64,000 bases of DNA, taken from contig JAUPTV010000175.1 of NCBI GenBank assembly GCA_030917925.1, forward strand, positions 1-64,000, written 5' to 3'. Every line of letters starts with the position of its first letter. Position 1 is the first letter of the stretch. The position numbers and the translations under genes were made by a program. This DNA is from Pseudomonadota bacterium (GTDB lineage: Bacteria > Pseudomonadota > Gammaproteobacteria > Competibacterales > Competibacteraceae). The notes under the pieces were generated by a model that saw only the letters and a list, made by a program, of their open reading frames with translations, made no database searches and was not told the origin of the DNA. Of the stretch, positions 1 through 9,937 are shown in pieces.

Positions 1-59
1 AATGCCGCCTACGGCCAGGCCGTTAGTGAGTTGTTGAAAAAATTCTTCCACGAAGCCGC

Positions 60-96
60 CCTCACCCCTGCCCCTCTCCCGCAAGCGGGAGAGGGA
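60..96. repeat. Dispersed palindromic element, CCCTCACCCCTGCCCCTCTCCCGCaaGCGGGAGAGGG
   Basis: Inverted repeat CCCTCTCCCGC/GCGGGAGAGGG; similar sequences at 11430, 50922 and 62382. Confidence 0.65.
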
Positions 97-106
97 TGAA
101 CCTGTT

Positions 107-1237
107 TTACAGCTTCTGCATCACGAAGTGGCCTTCCGCATCCACCTTGTAGACCCGGTACACCTCACCCTCACGGTCGCCCTTGGCGTCGAAGGAGATC
201 TGGCCACTCAGGCCGGAGTAGTTCTTGAGGCTCTCGTGCAGATATTCAGCCACCTTGTCGCCCTCCGTAGACTTTGCGCCTTCAATGCCGGCCACCGCCA
301 CCCGGAACCCGTCGCCCGCCAGCACCACCCAGATGGACGGGGGCGCTTCGTTGTACTTCTTCTGATAATCCGTCAGAAACGCTTTGGCTTCCGGTGTATC
401 CAGATCCTGCGGTTGTGGCGGGCTGAGGAAATAGAAACCTTCAGCCGCTTCCTTACCGGCGCTCTTGACCAGATCGGGATTATTCGTCGCATCGCCGCCG
501 ATGAACGGGACAGCCCAGCCCATGCTCCGCTTCTGCCGCAACAATAGGCCCGCTTCAGGATAGTAGCCAGTGAACAGCACCACATCTGGATTAGCGCCCT
601 TCAGCTTGGTCAGAATCGCGGTGTAGTCACGTTCGCCCGGCGTCAGCGCATCAAAAAACACCACTTCTGCGCCCTGCTTCTTCAATAGCGCATTCGTTTC
701 ATCCGCCAACCCTTTGGCGTAGGATGTGCTGTCATGCAGGATGGCGACTTTTTTGAAACCCAGTTTCTCAATGGTCTGCGCCGCCATCCGCCCCTGCTCA
801 TCATCACGCGGCGCAGTGCGGAAGAAGTGCTTGAAGCCCTTTTCTGTCAGGCGGATCGCCGTGGAACCGTTGGCGATTTGCGGAATGCCCGCCTCGTCAA
901 AAATGGTCTGGCTGGCCTCGGTCACGGACGAGCCGTAAGTGCCGATGACGGCGACCACGCCTTTAGTGGTCAAGCGCTGCGCGGCCAGTGAAGCAGTGCG
1001 CGGGTCGCCGCCATCGTCCTCGGTGACCACTTCAATTTTCCGGCCCAGTACGCCGCCTTTGGCATTCTGCTGATCGGCCAGCAACTCAACGATTTTCTTC
1101 ATGCCCTGCCCTTCACTGGCCCAGGAACCGGTCAACGGTGCCATCAGACCGATCTTGACCGGATCTGCCGCCTGAGCCATACCGCTGCCCATTACCAGAC
1201 CGACCGTGGCAACCAGCGCCAACAGTTTCTGCTTCAT
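107..1237 (-). CDS. Branched-chain amino acid ABC transporter substrate-binding protein (LivJ/LivK-like)
   Basis: Signal peptide, then VKIGLMAPLTGSWASEGQGMKKIVELLADQQNAKGGVLGRKIEVVTEDDGGDP, typical of periplasmic-binding-protein type 1 Leu/Ile/Val family. Confidence 0.93.
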   Translation of the reverse strand: MKQKLLALVATVGLVMGSGMAQAADPVKIGLMAPLTGSWASEGQGMKKIVELLADQQNAKGGVLGRKIEVVTEDDGGDPRTASLAAQRLTTKGVVAVIGTYGSSVTEASQTIFDEAGIPQIANGSTAIRLTEKGFKHFFRTAPRDDEQGRMAAQTIEKLGFKKVAILHDSTSYAKGLADETNALLKKQGAEVVFFDALTPGERDYTAILTKLKGANPDVVLFTGYYPEAGLLLRQKRSMGWAVPFIGGDATNNPDLVKSAGKEAAEGFYFLSPPQPQDLDTPEAKAFLTDYQKKYNEAPPSIWVVLAGDGFRVAVAGIEGAKSTEGDKVAEYLHESLKNYSGLSGQISFDAKGDREGEVYRVYKVDAEGHFVMQKL

Positions 1238-1342
1238 CTACATGATCTCCTCAGTAGCTGGGGCCGGCTTGCACAAAGGGTTCGGGAAGCCGGCGCAATA
1301 ATTTTGTAACCCATCAACAATAGCAGCGAATTTCAAAAAGCG

Positions 1343-2275
1343 TCAAACCCGCTGCACGGTCGGGAATGGAACCCGAATCTCCGCTAGTCGAATTCCCTGC
1401 GTTCTCTTTTCATCAAAAGCATCAATCTCTTCACAAGCCTCCGGCAACAACCAGTTTGGCGCTGAACCCCCGTTGTGTGCGCCCAATTCAGTGAAATTGA
1501 ACAGTCCGGTATCCGCCAGATGCGACGGCGCAACGTTACCCAGCGCCGCGAAAATGTTATCGACCCGTCCGGGAAACTGCTTTTCCCATTGTCGCAACAT
1601 CGTTTTAATCGCCTGGCGTTGCAGATTTTCCTGGGAGCCGCACAGGTTGCACGGAATGATCGGGAATTGGCGGGCTTCAGCGTAAGTAGCGGTGTCCCGT
1701 TCCTGGCAATAGGCCAGCGGACGGATCACCACATGCCGGCCATCATCGCTCAACAGCTTCGGCGGCATAGCCTTGAGCTTGCCCCCGTAGAACAGATTCA
1801 GAAACAGCGTTTCCACAATATCGTCGCGATGATGACCGAGGGCGATTTTGGTCATGCCCTGTTCCGCCGCGAACGTGTAGAGTGCGCCGCGCCGCAGTCG
1901 CGAACACAGCCCACAGGTGGTCTTCCCCTCCGGGATGACCCGCTTGACCACGCTGTAGGTGTCCTGCTCGATAATGTGGAAGGGGATGCCAATACTGCGG
2001 AGATAGTCCGGCAAGACGTGTTCGGGAAAACCCGGCTGCTTCTGATCGAGATTCACAGCGATCAGCTCAAAGCGTACCGGCGCCCGCCGTTGCAGATTGC
2101 GCAGGATATCCAGCATGACAAAGGAATCCTTGCCGCCGGACAGGCAAACCATCACCCGGTCGCCGTCCTCGATCATGTTGAAATCCTGAATGGCCCGGCC
2201 GACGTTGCGTCGCAACCGTTTTTGCAGCTTGTTAAAATTGACCTGCTGTTTCCTGACCGCCGCCGTCATTCGCAC
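1343..2275 (-). CDS. ttcA: tRNA 2-thiocytidine(32) synthetase TtcA
   Basis: PP-loop [16 protein letters not shown] and [13 protein letters not shown] cysteine motifs. Confidence 0.95.
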   Translation of the reverse strand: MRMTAAVRKQQVNFNKLQKRLRRNVGRAIQDFNMIEDGDRVMVCLSGGKDSFVMLDILRNLQRRAPVRFELIAVNLDQKQPGFPEHVLPDYLRSIGIPFHIIEQDTYSVVKRVIPEGKTTCGLCSRLRRGALYTFAAEQGMTKIALGHHRDDIVETLFLNLFYGGKLKAMPPKLLSDDGRHVVIRPLAYCQERDTATYAEARQFPIIPCNLCGSQENLQRQAIKTMLRQWEKQFPGRVDNIFAALGNVAPSHLADTGLFNFTELGAHNGGSAPNWLLPEACEEIDAFDEKRTQGIRLAEIRVPFPTVQRV

Positions 2276-2461
2276 TCTCCGGGAACCTCTGACAAGGCCG
2301 GAAACTTTACCTGAAATCGGTAGCAGTTGCGTTAGAGGGATTCGCTTGCCGCCCGTGCGCTAGCGGACTAGACTGCATTAATGACCACGGTGAACGCCGC
2401 GCGTCGGGAACCTGCCGGGTTCCGGCCCCACCACTCCCGCCCTTTTTGGAGGAAACCGCCT

Positions 2462-2668
2462 ATGGAGACCAATGACATTGAACACTACAAGCGCCGGCTC
2501 GTCGAACTGCGCGTCGAGCATCGCGATCTGGATGACGTAATCGCTCGGCTGGCGAAAGACCCTCTGGTTGACGAACTGGAACTGAAGCGGCTTAAAAAGC
2601 GTAAATTGATGATCAAAGACCAGATCTCCCGCCTGGAAAGCAAAGTCATTCCCGATCTGAACGCCTGA
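2462..2668 (+). CDS. YdcH-family (DUF465) small protein
   Basis: METNDIEHYKRRLVELRVEHRDLDDVIARL...ELKRLKKRKLMIKDQISRLES matches DUF465 pattern; internal ATG after the AGGAG-like site is preferred over 2381. Confidence 0.85.
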   Translation: METNDIEHYKRRLVELRVEHRDLDDVIARLAKDPLVDELELKRLKKRKLMIKDQISRLESKVIPDLNA

Positions 2669-2738
2669 ATTCCGACGTAACTGCATTACGCCCTCCTACC
2701 CCAAACTGCCCCTCCACGGGGGGAGGGCGTGTTGGCCA

Positions 2739-3362
2739 CTACAGCTCACCGTACTTCCGGGCATGAAATTCCCGGGCCTGCGCCACCCAGTCATCCCGGC
2801 GGATACGTCCGCTGAAATGAATGACCTCCGCTTCCAAATGGTCGATGTCAGCGTCGGTCAGGACGGCTAGTTGTCGATAATGGCTAATGCCCGCCGCGTT
2901 CAACTTGCCTTCCAACACCGGCCCAATCCCGTTGATCAGCTTCAAATCATCTTTTTCCACCGCCGCCGTCATGGCCGCCGCCTGCCGATCATGGGTCAGC
3001 GCCTTGATGCGCGCATTGATCTCTTCGAGCCGTTGGGCGATGCCGCGCAAATCATCACGGGTAGGCACTCCCAACCGCTTCAAGGCTCGCGAGACCCGAT
3101 CCTCAAAAATCTGCTCCAGATGATCCAGCGTATCGGTCGCCTTGCCCCGCACGCCCTCGACGATTTCGCGGACCTCTCCGACTCGTTCCAGGGCTTCATT
3201 GACGGTATCCCCCGCCAGATGCAAGGTCTGCTCGCGCAGTTTTTCGCTCTCCTTGACCAGCGAGTCCATTAGCTTGCCGGTTTCCTCCTGTGCCCGGTCG
3301 ATGGCTCCCTTAACCTGGTCGGCCATGGTTTCAGGACTATTTTTGCGGTTTTCTTCGCTCAT
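2739..3362 (-). CDS. Coiled-coil/phasin-like protein with C-terminal helix-hairpin-helix-like domain
   Basis: Long amphipathic helical N-terminus, then DLKLINGIGPVLEGKLNAAGISHYRQLAVLTDADIDHLEA (HhH-like). Confidence 0.6.
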   Translation of the reverse strand: MSEENRKNSPETMADQVKGAIDRAQEETGKLMDSLVKESEKLREQTLHLAGDTVNEALERVGEVREIVEGVRGKATDTLDHLEQIFEDRVSRALKRLGVPTRDDLRGIAQRLEEINARIKALTHDRQAAAMTAAVEKDDLKLINGIGPVLEGKLNAAGISHYRQLAVLTDADIDHLEAEVIHFSGRIRRDDWVAQAREFHARKYGEL

Positions 3363-3546
3363 GACAGGCTCCTTTGGGCGGTCGCCCGAATTTTGTCCTA
3401 CTATGAATTGCAACTGGTTTCAATTTAACCGGCAAAAGTAGTGCAAACACCCTAACGGCAACCCGGCCTCCAACCTGGTGTGATAAAGTAATCCTGTACG
3501 CTACCCGCAGCGCCTCCCCTCCACCTCTGAATACTACGATCGCCCC

Positions 3547-6375
3547 ATGATCCTGAGCCGTTTTCTCAAGCCCAAGTGGCAAACTACCGATCCCGAAGCC
3601 CCTCAACCCGCTTCACCGGAACTGGCAAGTACTGATCCTGCCCACCGCCGCGCGGCGCTGGAACGCCTCAACGATCTCGATCAGTTACAGACTCTAGCCA
3701 GTGAAGACGCCGATGCTGAGGTGCGCGCCGCCGCATTAGCCCGTTACCGCGTCCTGCTGACCGGCAAGGCGGTTGACGGTCCCTCGCTGACCGACCGACT
3801 GGAGCGCTTCCGCCAGAGCGCTGATCCGGAGTTGGTTGAGGTGCTGTTGCGCCAGGCCCATGAACCGGAGTTGCGGCTGGCCGCGCTGGAGCGAACGACG
3901 GCGGAACCGCTGTTGATCGAGATCGCGGTCCATGATCCACAACTGGATGTGCGTCTGGCCGCGCTGGAACGGGTTTCCGAACCTGAAGCGCTGGACCAGA
4001 TCGCCCGTCAGAGCCGCAACCGCGACAAGCGCATTTACCGCCGGGCGCGAGAACGGCTCGACGCACTGGTCGCCGAGAAAATCCGCGCCAGCCACATCGA
4101 GCGGTTATGCACCGAGATGGAAAACCTGCGCTGGGACGGTGAAAGCGGCATGAACGCCGGCCGCTTTCCACGACTGGAGCAGGAATGGCGTGATCAGGAA
4201 GCCGCCGCGCCTCCCGAACTGCGCGAGCGCTACACCCAGGCCCGCGCCCGGTTCCTGACCGAACGGCAGGCCAGCGCGGGACGCCGTACTCAGCGCATGG
4301 AACTGACCGCTTCGCTGGAAACCCTGCTGGAGCGCTTGCGCCAGGCCGGTGAATCCAGCCACGAATTGGACGCCTCGGTGCAATACGCCACTCGTGAAGC
4401 GCCCGCCGCCTGGGCCTATTTCGGCCCGGTGCAGGACAGCGAAGGTCGGCGGCTGGAACAGCAATTCCAGCAACTGGTCGAGGACATTCAGGAACAGCAG
4501 CGCGTTCTCCACCGGAATCAGGCTCGCGCCCTCCGCTTGCGCGAAGTGTTGCAACAGGCCGACAAGTTATTGCAACAGACCAGCGAGGTTCACGACGCTG
4601 ATCTCAAGCAGTTGCGGCAGCAGTGGGAAGGTCTGGAGCGTCCCGAATCCCGGGCGCTGGCGACCGAATTGCAGGGACTGTTTGACGGGATGCTCGATAA
4701 GTTGCGCGCCCGGATGCAGCGCCAGGTGAATGAACGTGATCGAGAATGGCAGGAACTCCAGGAGTTGGCCACGCAACTGGAAACCGCCTTGGAAAATGGT
4801 GAATTGCAACAGGCGACCACCTTGCAGGAACAGGCGCGCCAGCGGCTGAAACGGAACATCGGCCTGAGTCGGGCGCAAATGGCCCAGATCGATGAACGTC
4901 TGCAAAGCTGCGCCGGACGAATTGGCGAATTGCGCGACTGGCGGCGCTGGGCCGCTTATCAGGCGCGGGAACAACTCTGTGTGACGGCGGAGGGCCTGAT
5001 TGGTCTGGAGGTCGATCCCACTGAAATCGCTCACCGCATCCAGCAGGCGCGGGATGCCTGGAAGGATCTGGATCATCATGAAGGCGCAGCGCCGAAGAAT
5101 CTCTGGAAGCGGTTCAACGGTGCCTGTGAGCGGGCGTATGCCCCCTGTCAGGCGTATTTCGAGGAACAATCCCGTGAACGCCAGCAGAACTTTGAGAAGA
5201 AAGCCATTCTGTGCGAGCAGTTGGAGCAGTTTGAACACAGGACCGACTGGGCGCAGGTGGATTGGCGGGAAGCGGATCGGCTGCGGCGTCGCGCTCAGGA
5301 GCAATGGTACAAGCTGGGGCCGGTGAATCGCGCTGACCGCAAGAACCTGGATCGCCGCTTTCAACAGGTGCTACATCGCCTGGATAACCGCCTTGACGCG
5401 GAGCGCGACCGGGAATTGCAACGGCGGCAGCAACTGATTCAACAGGTGCAGGCGGTGGTGGACAGTGCCGATTTGCGCGGGGCGATTGAAACCGCCAAGC
5501 GCGCCCAGGCCGAATGGCATCCCACCGTGCAAGCCTCGCCCCGTCAGGAACAGGCGCTATGGAAGACGTTTCGCGCCGCCTGCGATGCGGTTTTTGCCCG
5601 CCGGCAGGCCGAACAGCAAGCCGTGGATGATGAACGCCAAGGTCATCTGACTCACCGGCTGGCGCTGTGTGAAGAAGTCGAAGCGTTCACGAACCTCGAC
5701 AGCGAACAATTACCGTCGGTGCGGGCGCGTTTACAGGCCATTCAGCACGAGTGGGAAGCGACGGGTCCCGCGCCCAAGGCCGAACAGCGGGCGCTCGATC
5801 AGCGCTTTGAAGCGGCGCTCCGCCAGTTCGCCCAGCAGGAACGGTCACTGCGCCGGAACCATGCCCAGCAAACCTTCCAGAATGGGCATGAGCGGACCCG
5901 CCTGTGCGCTCGCGTCGAGGCGCTATTGCCCGAGGTGCCAGTGGATGCCGAGGTTCTTGCGCCCTTCCAGCAGCAATGGGCCGAACTCCCCGCGCTGCCG
6001 GAAGCGTTGCTGGAAGCCCTGCAACAGCGATTCAATACGGCCTGCCAGGCGCTGACCGGTGCTCCCGAAGCGGCCCGCGAATTACAGGCCACGCTGGAAC
6101 AGAACCTGGAACGCAAGAAGGTCTGGTGCGTCTGCATGGAAATCATTGCCGGGATGGAATCGCCGCCCGCTTTTGCGCAGTTGCGGATGGAATATCAGGT
6201 CGCCCGGTTATCGGCGTCCCTGGCGGGGGCCGCCACCAAAACCGAGGCGCTTTATGACCCGCAGCGCTTGCAGGAGCAGTGGCGTCAAACCGGCGCACTG
6301 CCTGCTGAACAGGAAGTCGAACTGGATGCACGCTTTATGAATGCGGTGCGGGCGTGGCAGCAGCGTGAAGATTGA
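3547..6375 (+). CDS. DUF349 domain-containing coiled-coil protein
   Basis: 942-aa ORF with repeated W..LG...R...K.LD.RF modules typical of DUF349. Confidence 0.8.
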   Translation: MILSRFLKPKWQTTDPEAPQPASPELASTDPAHRRAALERLNDLDQLQTLASEDADAEVRAAALARYRVLLTGKAVDGPSLTDRLERFRQSADPELVEVLLRQAHEPELRLAALERTTAEPLLIEIAVHDPQLDVRLAALERVSEPEALDQIARQSRNRDKRIYRRARERLDALVAEKIRASHIERLCTEMENLRWDGESGMNAGRFPRLEQEWRDQEAAAPPELRERYTQARARFLTERQASAGRRTQRMELTASLETLLERLRQAGESSHELDASVQYATREAPAAWAYFGPVQDSEGRRLEQQFQQLVEDIQEQQRVLHRNQARALRLREVLQQADKLLQQTSEVHDADLKQLRQQWEGLERPESRALATELQGLFDGMLDKLRARMQRQVNERDREWQELQELATQLETALENGELQQATTLQEQARQRLKRNIGLSRAQMAQIDERLQSCAGRIGELRDWRRWAAYQAREQLCVTAEGLIGLEVDPTEIAHRIQQARDAWKDLDHHEGAAPKNLWKRFNGACERAYAPCQAYFEEQSRERQQNFEKKAILCEQLEQFEHRTDWAQVDWREADRLRRRAQEQWYKLGPVNRADRKNLDRRFQQVLHRLDNRLDAERDRELQRRQQLIQQVQAVVDSADLRGAIETAKRAQAEWHPTVQASPRQEQALWKTFRAACDAVFARRQAEQQAVDDERQGHLTHRLALCEEVEAFTNLDSEQLPSVRARLQAIQHEWEATGPAPKAEQRALDQRFEAALRQFAQQERSLRRNHAQQTFQNGHERTRLCARVEALLPEVPVDAEVLAPFQQQWAELPALPEALLEALQQRFNTACQALTGAPEAARELQATLEQNLERKKVWCVCMEIIAGMESPPAFAQLRMEYQVARLSASLAGAATKTEALYDPQRLQEQWRQTGALPAEQEVELDARFMNAVRAWQQRED

Positions 6376-6426
6376 TCGGGAATCGCCAGGAGCGCAGGGG
6401 CGTCCCAACGCTGAATTCACGACCTG

Positions 6427-7281
6427 ATGAAAGCGGGTGATTTATTACTGATCCTGCTGGTGAATGTGGCTTGGGCGCTGAATTTCCTGGTGGGGAAGGT
6501 GGGGGTTGAATACTTTACGCCCATGCTGTTTTCCACCCTGCGCTTTGCCATTTTGCTGCTGTTACTGCTGCCCTGGTTGCGCTGGAAGCCGGGGAAAATG
6601 CGCCAGGTGCTGGAAATCAGCCTGGTGCTGGGCGTCGTTCACTTCAGTATGATTTTCATTGGGCTGGACGTCAGCGGCGATATTGCTTCGGTCGCGATTG
6701 CCGCCCAGCTCTATGTGCCCTTCTCGGCGCTGCTGGCCTTCATCTGGCTGCGTGAACGGCTGGATCGCTGGCGCGTCACGGGCATCGCGGCGGCGTTTGC
6801 CGGGGTGATGGTCATTGGCTTTGATCCGACGGTTTTCGCGCATCTTGACGCCCTGGGCTGGATTGTGGGCGCGGCGATGGCGATGGCGGTGGCGACAATT
6901 CTGATGCGCCGCCTGTCCGGGGTCAGTGTGTTCACCCTGCAAGCCTGGGTGGGCGCGGTGGCGACCCCGGCCCAGTTGCTGATGTCGCTGTGGCTGGAAG
7001 AGGGGCAGATTGAGGCGTTGCGCACCGCCGACTGGTTTTACTTTGCCTTGCCGGTCTATTCAGCGGTCGGCGCTTCGCTAATCGGTCACGGTGTTCTCTA
7101 TCATCTGCTGACCCGCTATCCGGTCGGCCTGATTACGCCGATGTTGCTGCTGTCCCCGGTGCTGGCAATAGCGCTGGGAGTGCTGGTATGGGGCGATCAA
7201 CCGACCTGGAAATTGCTGTTGGGCGGGGCAATGACGCTGGCTGGTGTTGCTATCGTGACCGTGAAAAGGGCTGAGAAGTAG
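6427..7281 (+). CDS. EamA/DMT-family transporter
   Basis: Ten hydrophobic segments, EamA-like LLLILLVNVAWALNFLVGKVG...FTPMLFSTLRF. Confidence 0.88.
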   Translation: MKAGDLLLILLVNVAWALNFLVGKVGVEYFTPMLFSTLRFAILLLLLLPWLRWKPGKMRQVLEISLVLGVVHFSMIFIGLDVSGDIASVAIAAQLYVPFSALLAFIWLRERLDRWRVTGIAAAFAGVMVIGFDPTVFAHLDALGWIVGAAMAMAVATILMRRLSGVSVFTLQAWVGAVATPAQLLMSLWLEEGQIEALRTADWFYFALPVYSAVGASLIGHGVLYHLLTRYPVGLITPMLLLSPVLAIALGVLVWGDQPTWKLLLGGAMTLAGVAIVTVKRAEK

Positions 7282-7323
7282 ACATTGCCGAATGTACTTT
7301 TCACAACTCAACAGAAACCGATT

Positions 7324-8880
7324 TCAACTCAATGTGAAATGATTCACTTGATTTTCCAATTCACTCGCCTCCTTCGCCATAGTCATGGCCATGGCGGCGA
7401 ACTGACTGGTTTGCGTAGCATTCTTCTGGGTGACCGCATCCATCTGGCTCATCGCCTTATTGATCTGCTCAATGCCTTGCGCCTGCTCTCGGGCTGCTGT
7501 GCTGATGTACTCAATCCGTTCGGCGACTTGTTTCACCCCGTCGGTGATTTCACTTAACACCGCACACGCCTGATTAGCCATTCCCGAGCCGGTTTTTACT
7601 TTGGTCGCCGCATCCGTAATAAGCGTCCGGATTTCCTTGGCGGCTTCCGCGCTCCGTTGCGCCAACTTGCGCACTTCGCTCGCCACCACTGCAAAGCCTC
7701 GCCCTTGCTCCCCGGCGCGTGCGGCCTCCACCGCGGCATTGAGCGCCAGCAGGTTGGTTTGAAAGGCGAAATCATCAATAACGCCGACGATATTGTTAAT
7801 TTTGTGGTTACTTTCATCGATGGCTGTCATCGCTTCGACCACGGCCAAAATCACCCTCCCGCTCCGCTCCGCGCTCGTCCGGGTGTTCAGCGCCATCTGG
7901 TTAGCCTGATACGCATGATCGGCGCTTTGCTTGATAGCGCTGGTTATTTCTTCCAGAGAGGCCGCCGTTTCCTCCAGGGAAGCCGCCTGTTGCTGGGCAC
8001 CGCCCGCCAGTTGTTCACTACCTCGCGTCAACTGGGTGGAGACATCGATAGTCTGATAAGCCACTTGTTGAATATGGGCGATACTATTATGAAATTGCGC
8101 CAACATCTGATTGATCGCATCACCCATCCGGCCCAATTCATCTTGGGTTTCCACGGGGATTTGCACGGTCAAATTGCCGGTGGCGGCCTGTTCAGTTCCC
8201 AAAACCACGCGATGGAGGGTACGAGTGATCGTCTGCGCTGGCAGAAAGCCGAGTAATCCGCCCACCACCATCAAAACGGCAACCATCGCCACCGTCCAGC
8301 CCGTCGTCCATTGGACCACCTCTTGCACTTCAGTGACAAAAACACTGGCCTCTTGCAGGCGCAATTCGGTCAGCTTGTTCAGAATATCTCGCGCCGCTTC
8401 GAACTTGGCTGCTGCTTCGTTAAGCGAAATATCGATCGCATCCAGGCGTTCGGGCGGCGAATCCTGCGCCAGTAACGATAAAACCTCTCGGGAAATCTTC
8501 TCCCAGTCGGTCAAGGCACTTTCGAACTGGGGCCAAAGCGCACGCGCTTCGTCGCTGGCCGGAATCGCCTGATACTTTTGCCAACGACTTCTTGCCTGTT
8601 GCAGATTTTCGTCATACGTCTTGCGCATAGCGGCAGCTTCGTTCGAGGCCTGCCGCATGAAAATCAGACTGCGTTCAGCCACCAGCGCCTGCTGTAGATC
8701 GCGGTCAGCTTCTACTAAATAATCAACCGCCGGCAGATTTTCCTGGCTGGCCACCTGAAACATGGCGGATGCCCAGCGGAAATTACTGAGGTTCCAAAGT
8801 CCCATTCCAGCGCCCAGTAGCACAATCAGGGCACTGGCGGTGACCAGTCGGGTTTTAATTCCCCAAGTATTCAAACGCAT
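7324..8880 (-). CDS. Methyl-accepting chemotaxis protein
   Basis: N-terminal TM/4-helix sensor, HAMP, MCP hairpin NLLALNAAVEAARAGEQGRGFAVVASEVRKLAQRSA. Confidence 0.95.
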   Translation of the reverse strand: MRLNTWGIKTRLVTASALIVLLGAGMGLWNLSNFRWASAMFQVASQENLPAVDYLVEADRDLQQALVAERSLIFMRQASNEAAAMRKTYDENLQQARSRWQKYQAIPASDEARALWPQFESALTDWEKISREVLSLLAQDSPPERLDAIDISLNEAAAKFEAARDILNKLTELRLQEASVFVTEVQEVVQWTTGWTVAMVAVLMVVGGLLGFLPAQTITRTLHRVVLGTEQAATGNLTVQIPVETQDELGRMGDAINQMLAQFHNSIAHIQQVAYQTIDVSTQLTRGSEQLAGGAQQQAASLEETAASLEEITSAIKQSADHAYQANQMALNTRTSAERSGRVILAVVEAMTAIDESNHKINNIVGVIDDFAFQTNLLALNAAVEAARAGEQGRGFAVVASEVRKLAQRSAEAAKEIRTLITDAATKVKTGSGMANQACAVLSEITDGVKQVAERIEYISTAAREQAQGIEQINKAMSQMDAVTQKNATQTSQFAAMAMTMAKEASELENQVNHFTLS

Positions 8881-8956
8881 GACGTCACCACATCTTTAGG
8901 TTGCAAAATCCGTCCGGCCAACCCGGACGGACGCAGGGCTAACCATTGGGTGCAAG

Positions 8957-9523
8957 CTATTTGGCCACCCCTGACAGTTGGGTCAGGTTGACGCCGATCA
9001 CCAGCACCCCAATGGGTTTGTTATCGGCCAGCACCGGAACAGCGACCTGGACTTGGTGGGTCTGGGAACTCTCATCGAATTCAGGTTGGCCCTGCCAGGG
9101 CTTTCCGGAACTGAAGGGTGAATCGAACTTGGCGCTCCCTTTGTGAAGATAGGAACTGGTTTTTGCGACGAAGGCGACTTTTTCACCCTGGTTGGCGTTG
9201 AGAAACGCCTCACTGTACAAGCCTTTGGATTCGTCCAGTTTCTGCTGAAGCAACTTGGCAGCAGGGTTGCTTTGGAATTCCTTGATGAGCGCGTCACTGC
9301 GGCGAATGGATTTCCATTTAGCGTTGTCCATGCCTGCAATAGGGCCTTTCTGATTCTGCGCCGCCACGGCATTAACGATGACCGGGTCCGCCGCCCAGCC
9401 CTTGACTATCTCGATAGTTTTATCCAACTCCTTTTGGATAGGCGGCGTCACTTCAAACGCCGCCCAAGCTCCCACGGTGACCAGCAGAGCAACCGCACCA
9501 AAAATGACTTTTAAATACCGCAT
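8957..9523 (-). CDS. Stand-alone PDC/Cache-like sensor-domain protein, membrane-anchored or exported
   Basis: N-terminal hydrophobic segment; YSEAFLNANQGEKVAFVAKTSSYLHKGSAKF...VQVAVPVLADNKPIGVLVIGVNL resembles Cache fold. Confidence 0.65.
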   Translation of the reverse strand: MRYLKVIFGAVALLVTVGAWAAFEVTPPIQKELDKTIEIVKGWAADPVIVNAVAAQNQKGPIAGMDNAKWKSIRRSDALIKEFQSNPAAKLLQQKLDESKGLYSEAFLNANQGEKVAFVAKTSSYLHKGSAKFDSPFSSGKPWQGQPEFDESSQTHQVQVAVPVLADNKPIGVLVIGVNLTQLSGVAK

Positions 9524-9651
9524 GTATGATCTCCTCGGTGGTATCGCTACTTTGATTTTTGAAAGCGTAACCGCTAACCCTAATGACTTTTGTCACAGCC
9601 AGTCACTACGGAATCGGCTATCACTTTTCCCGGTGAAAACCGGATTTCCGG

Positions 9652-9866
9652 ATTTCCCTCCTTTGCCAAGGAGGGGTGGCGCGTAGCGCCGGGGTGGTTC
9701 GGAATGTCCGCTGATCAGCCGGAAAGGCAGTAAGACCCGTTTATCAATGTAGCCTACAGCGACTCAGAAAAATAGAAAGCGCCGATAACTGTAGCGCTTT
9801 TCCCGATAATCGCTGGATTCCTTTCCCTGGCCAGGGTGGTGCGAAGCGACGGGGTAGTTCGGGATG
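9652..9866. repeat. Two copies of a second dispersed repeat family in one intergenic region
   Basis: GGGGTGGCGCGTAGCGCCGGGGTGGTTCGGAATG (about 9674-9706) and AGGGTGGTGCGAAGCGACGGGGTAGTTCGGGATG (about 9833-9866). Confidence 0.55.
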
Positions 9867-9937
9867 CCGGCTTCTATCGCGCAGGTTGAATCGCCCTTTG
9901 AGTGGCGGCAGGGAAGCTACCCGGATGCAGCGTGAAA

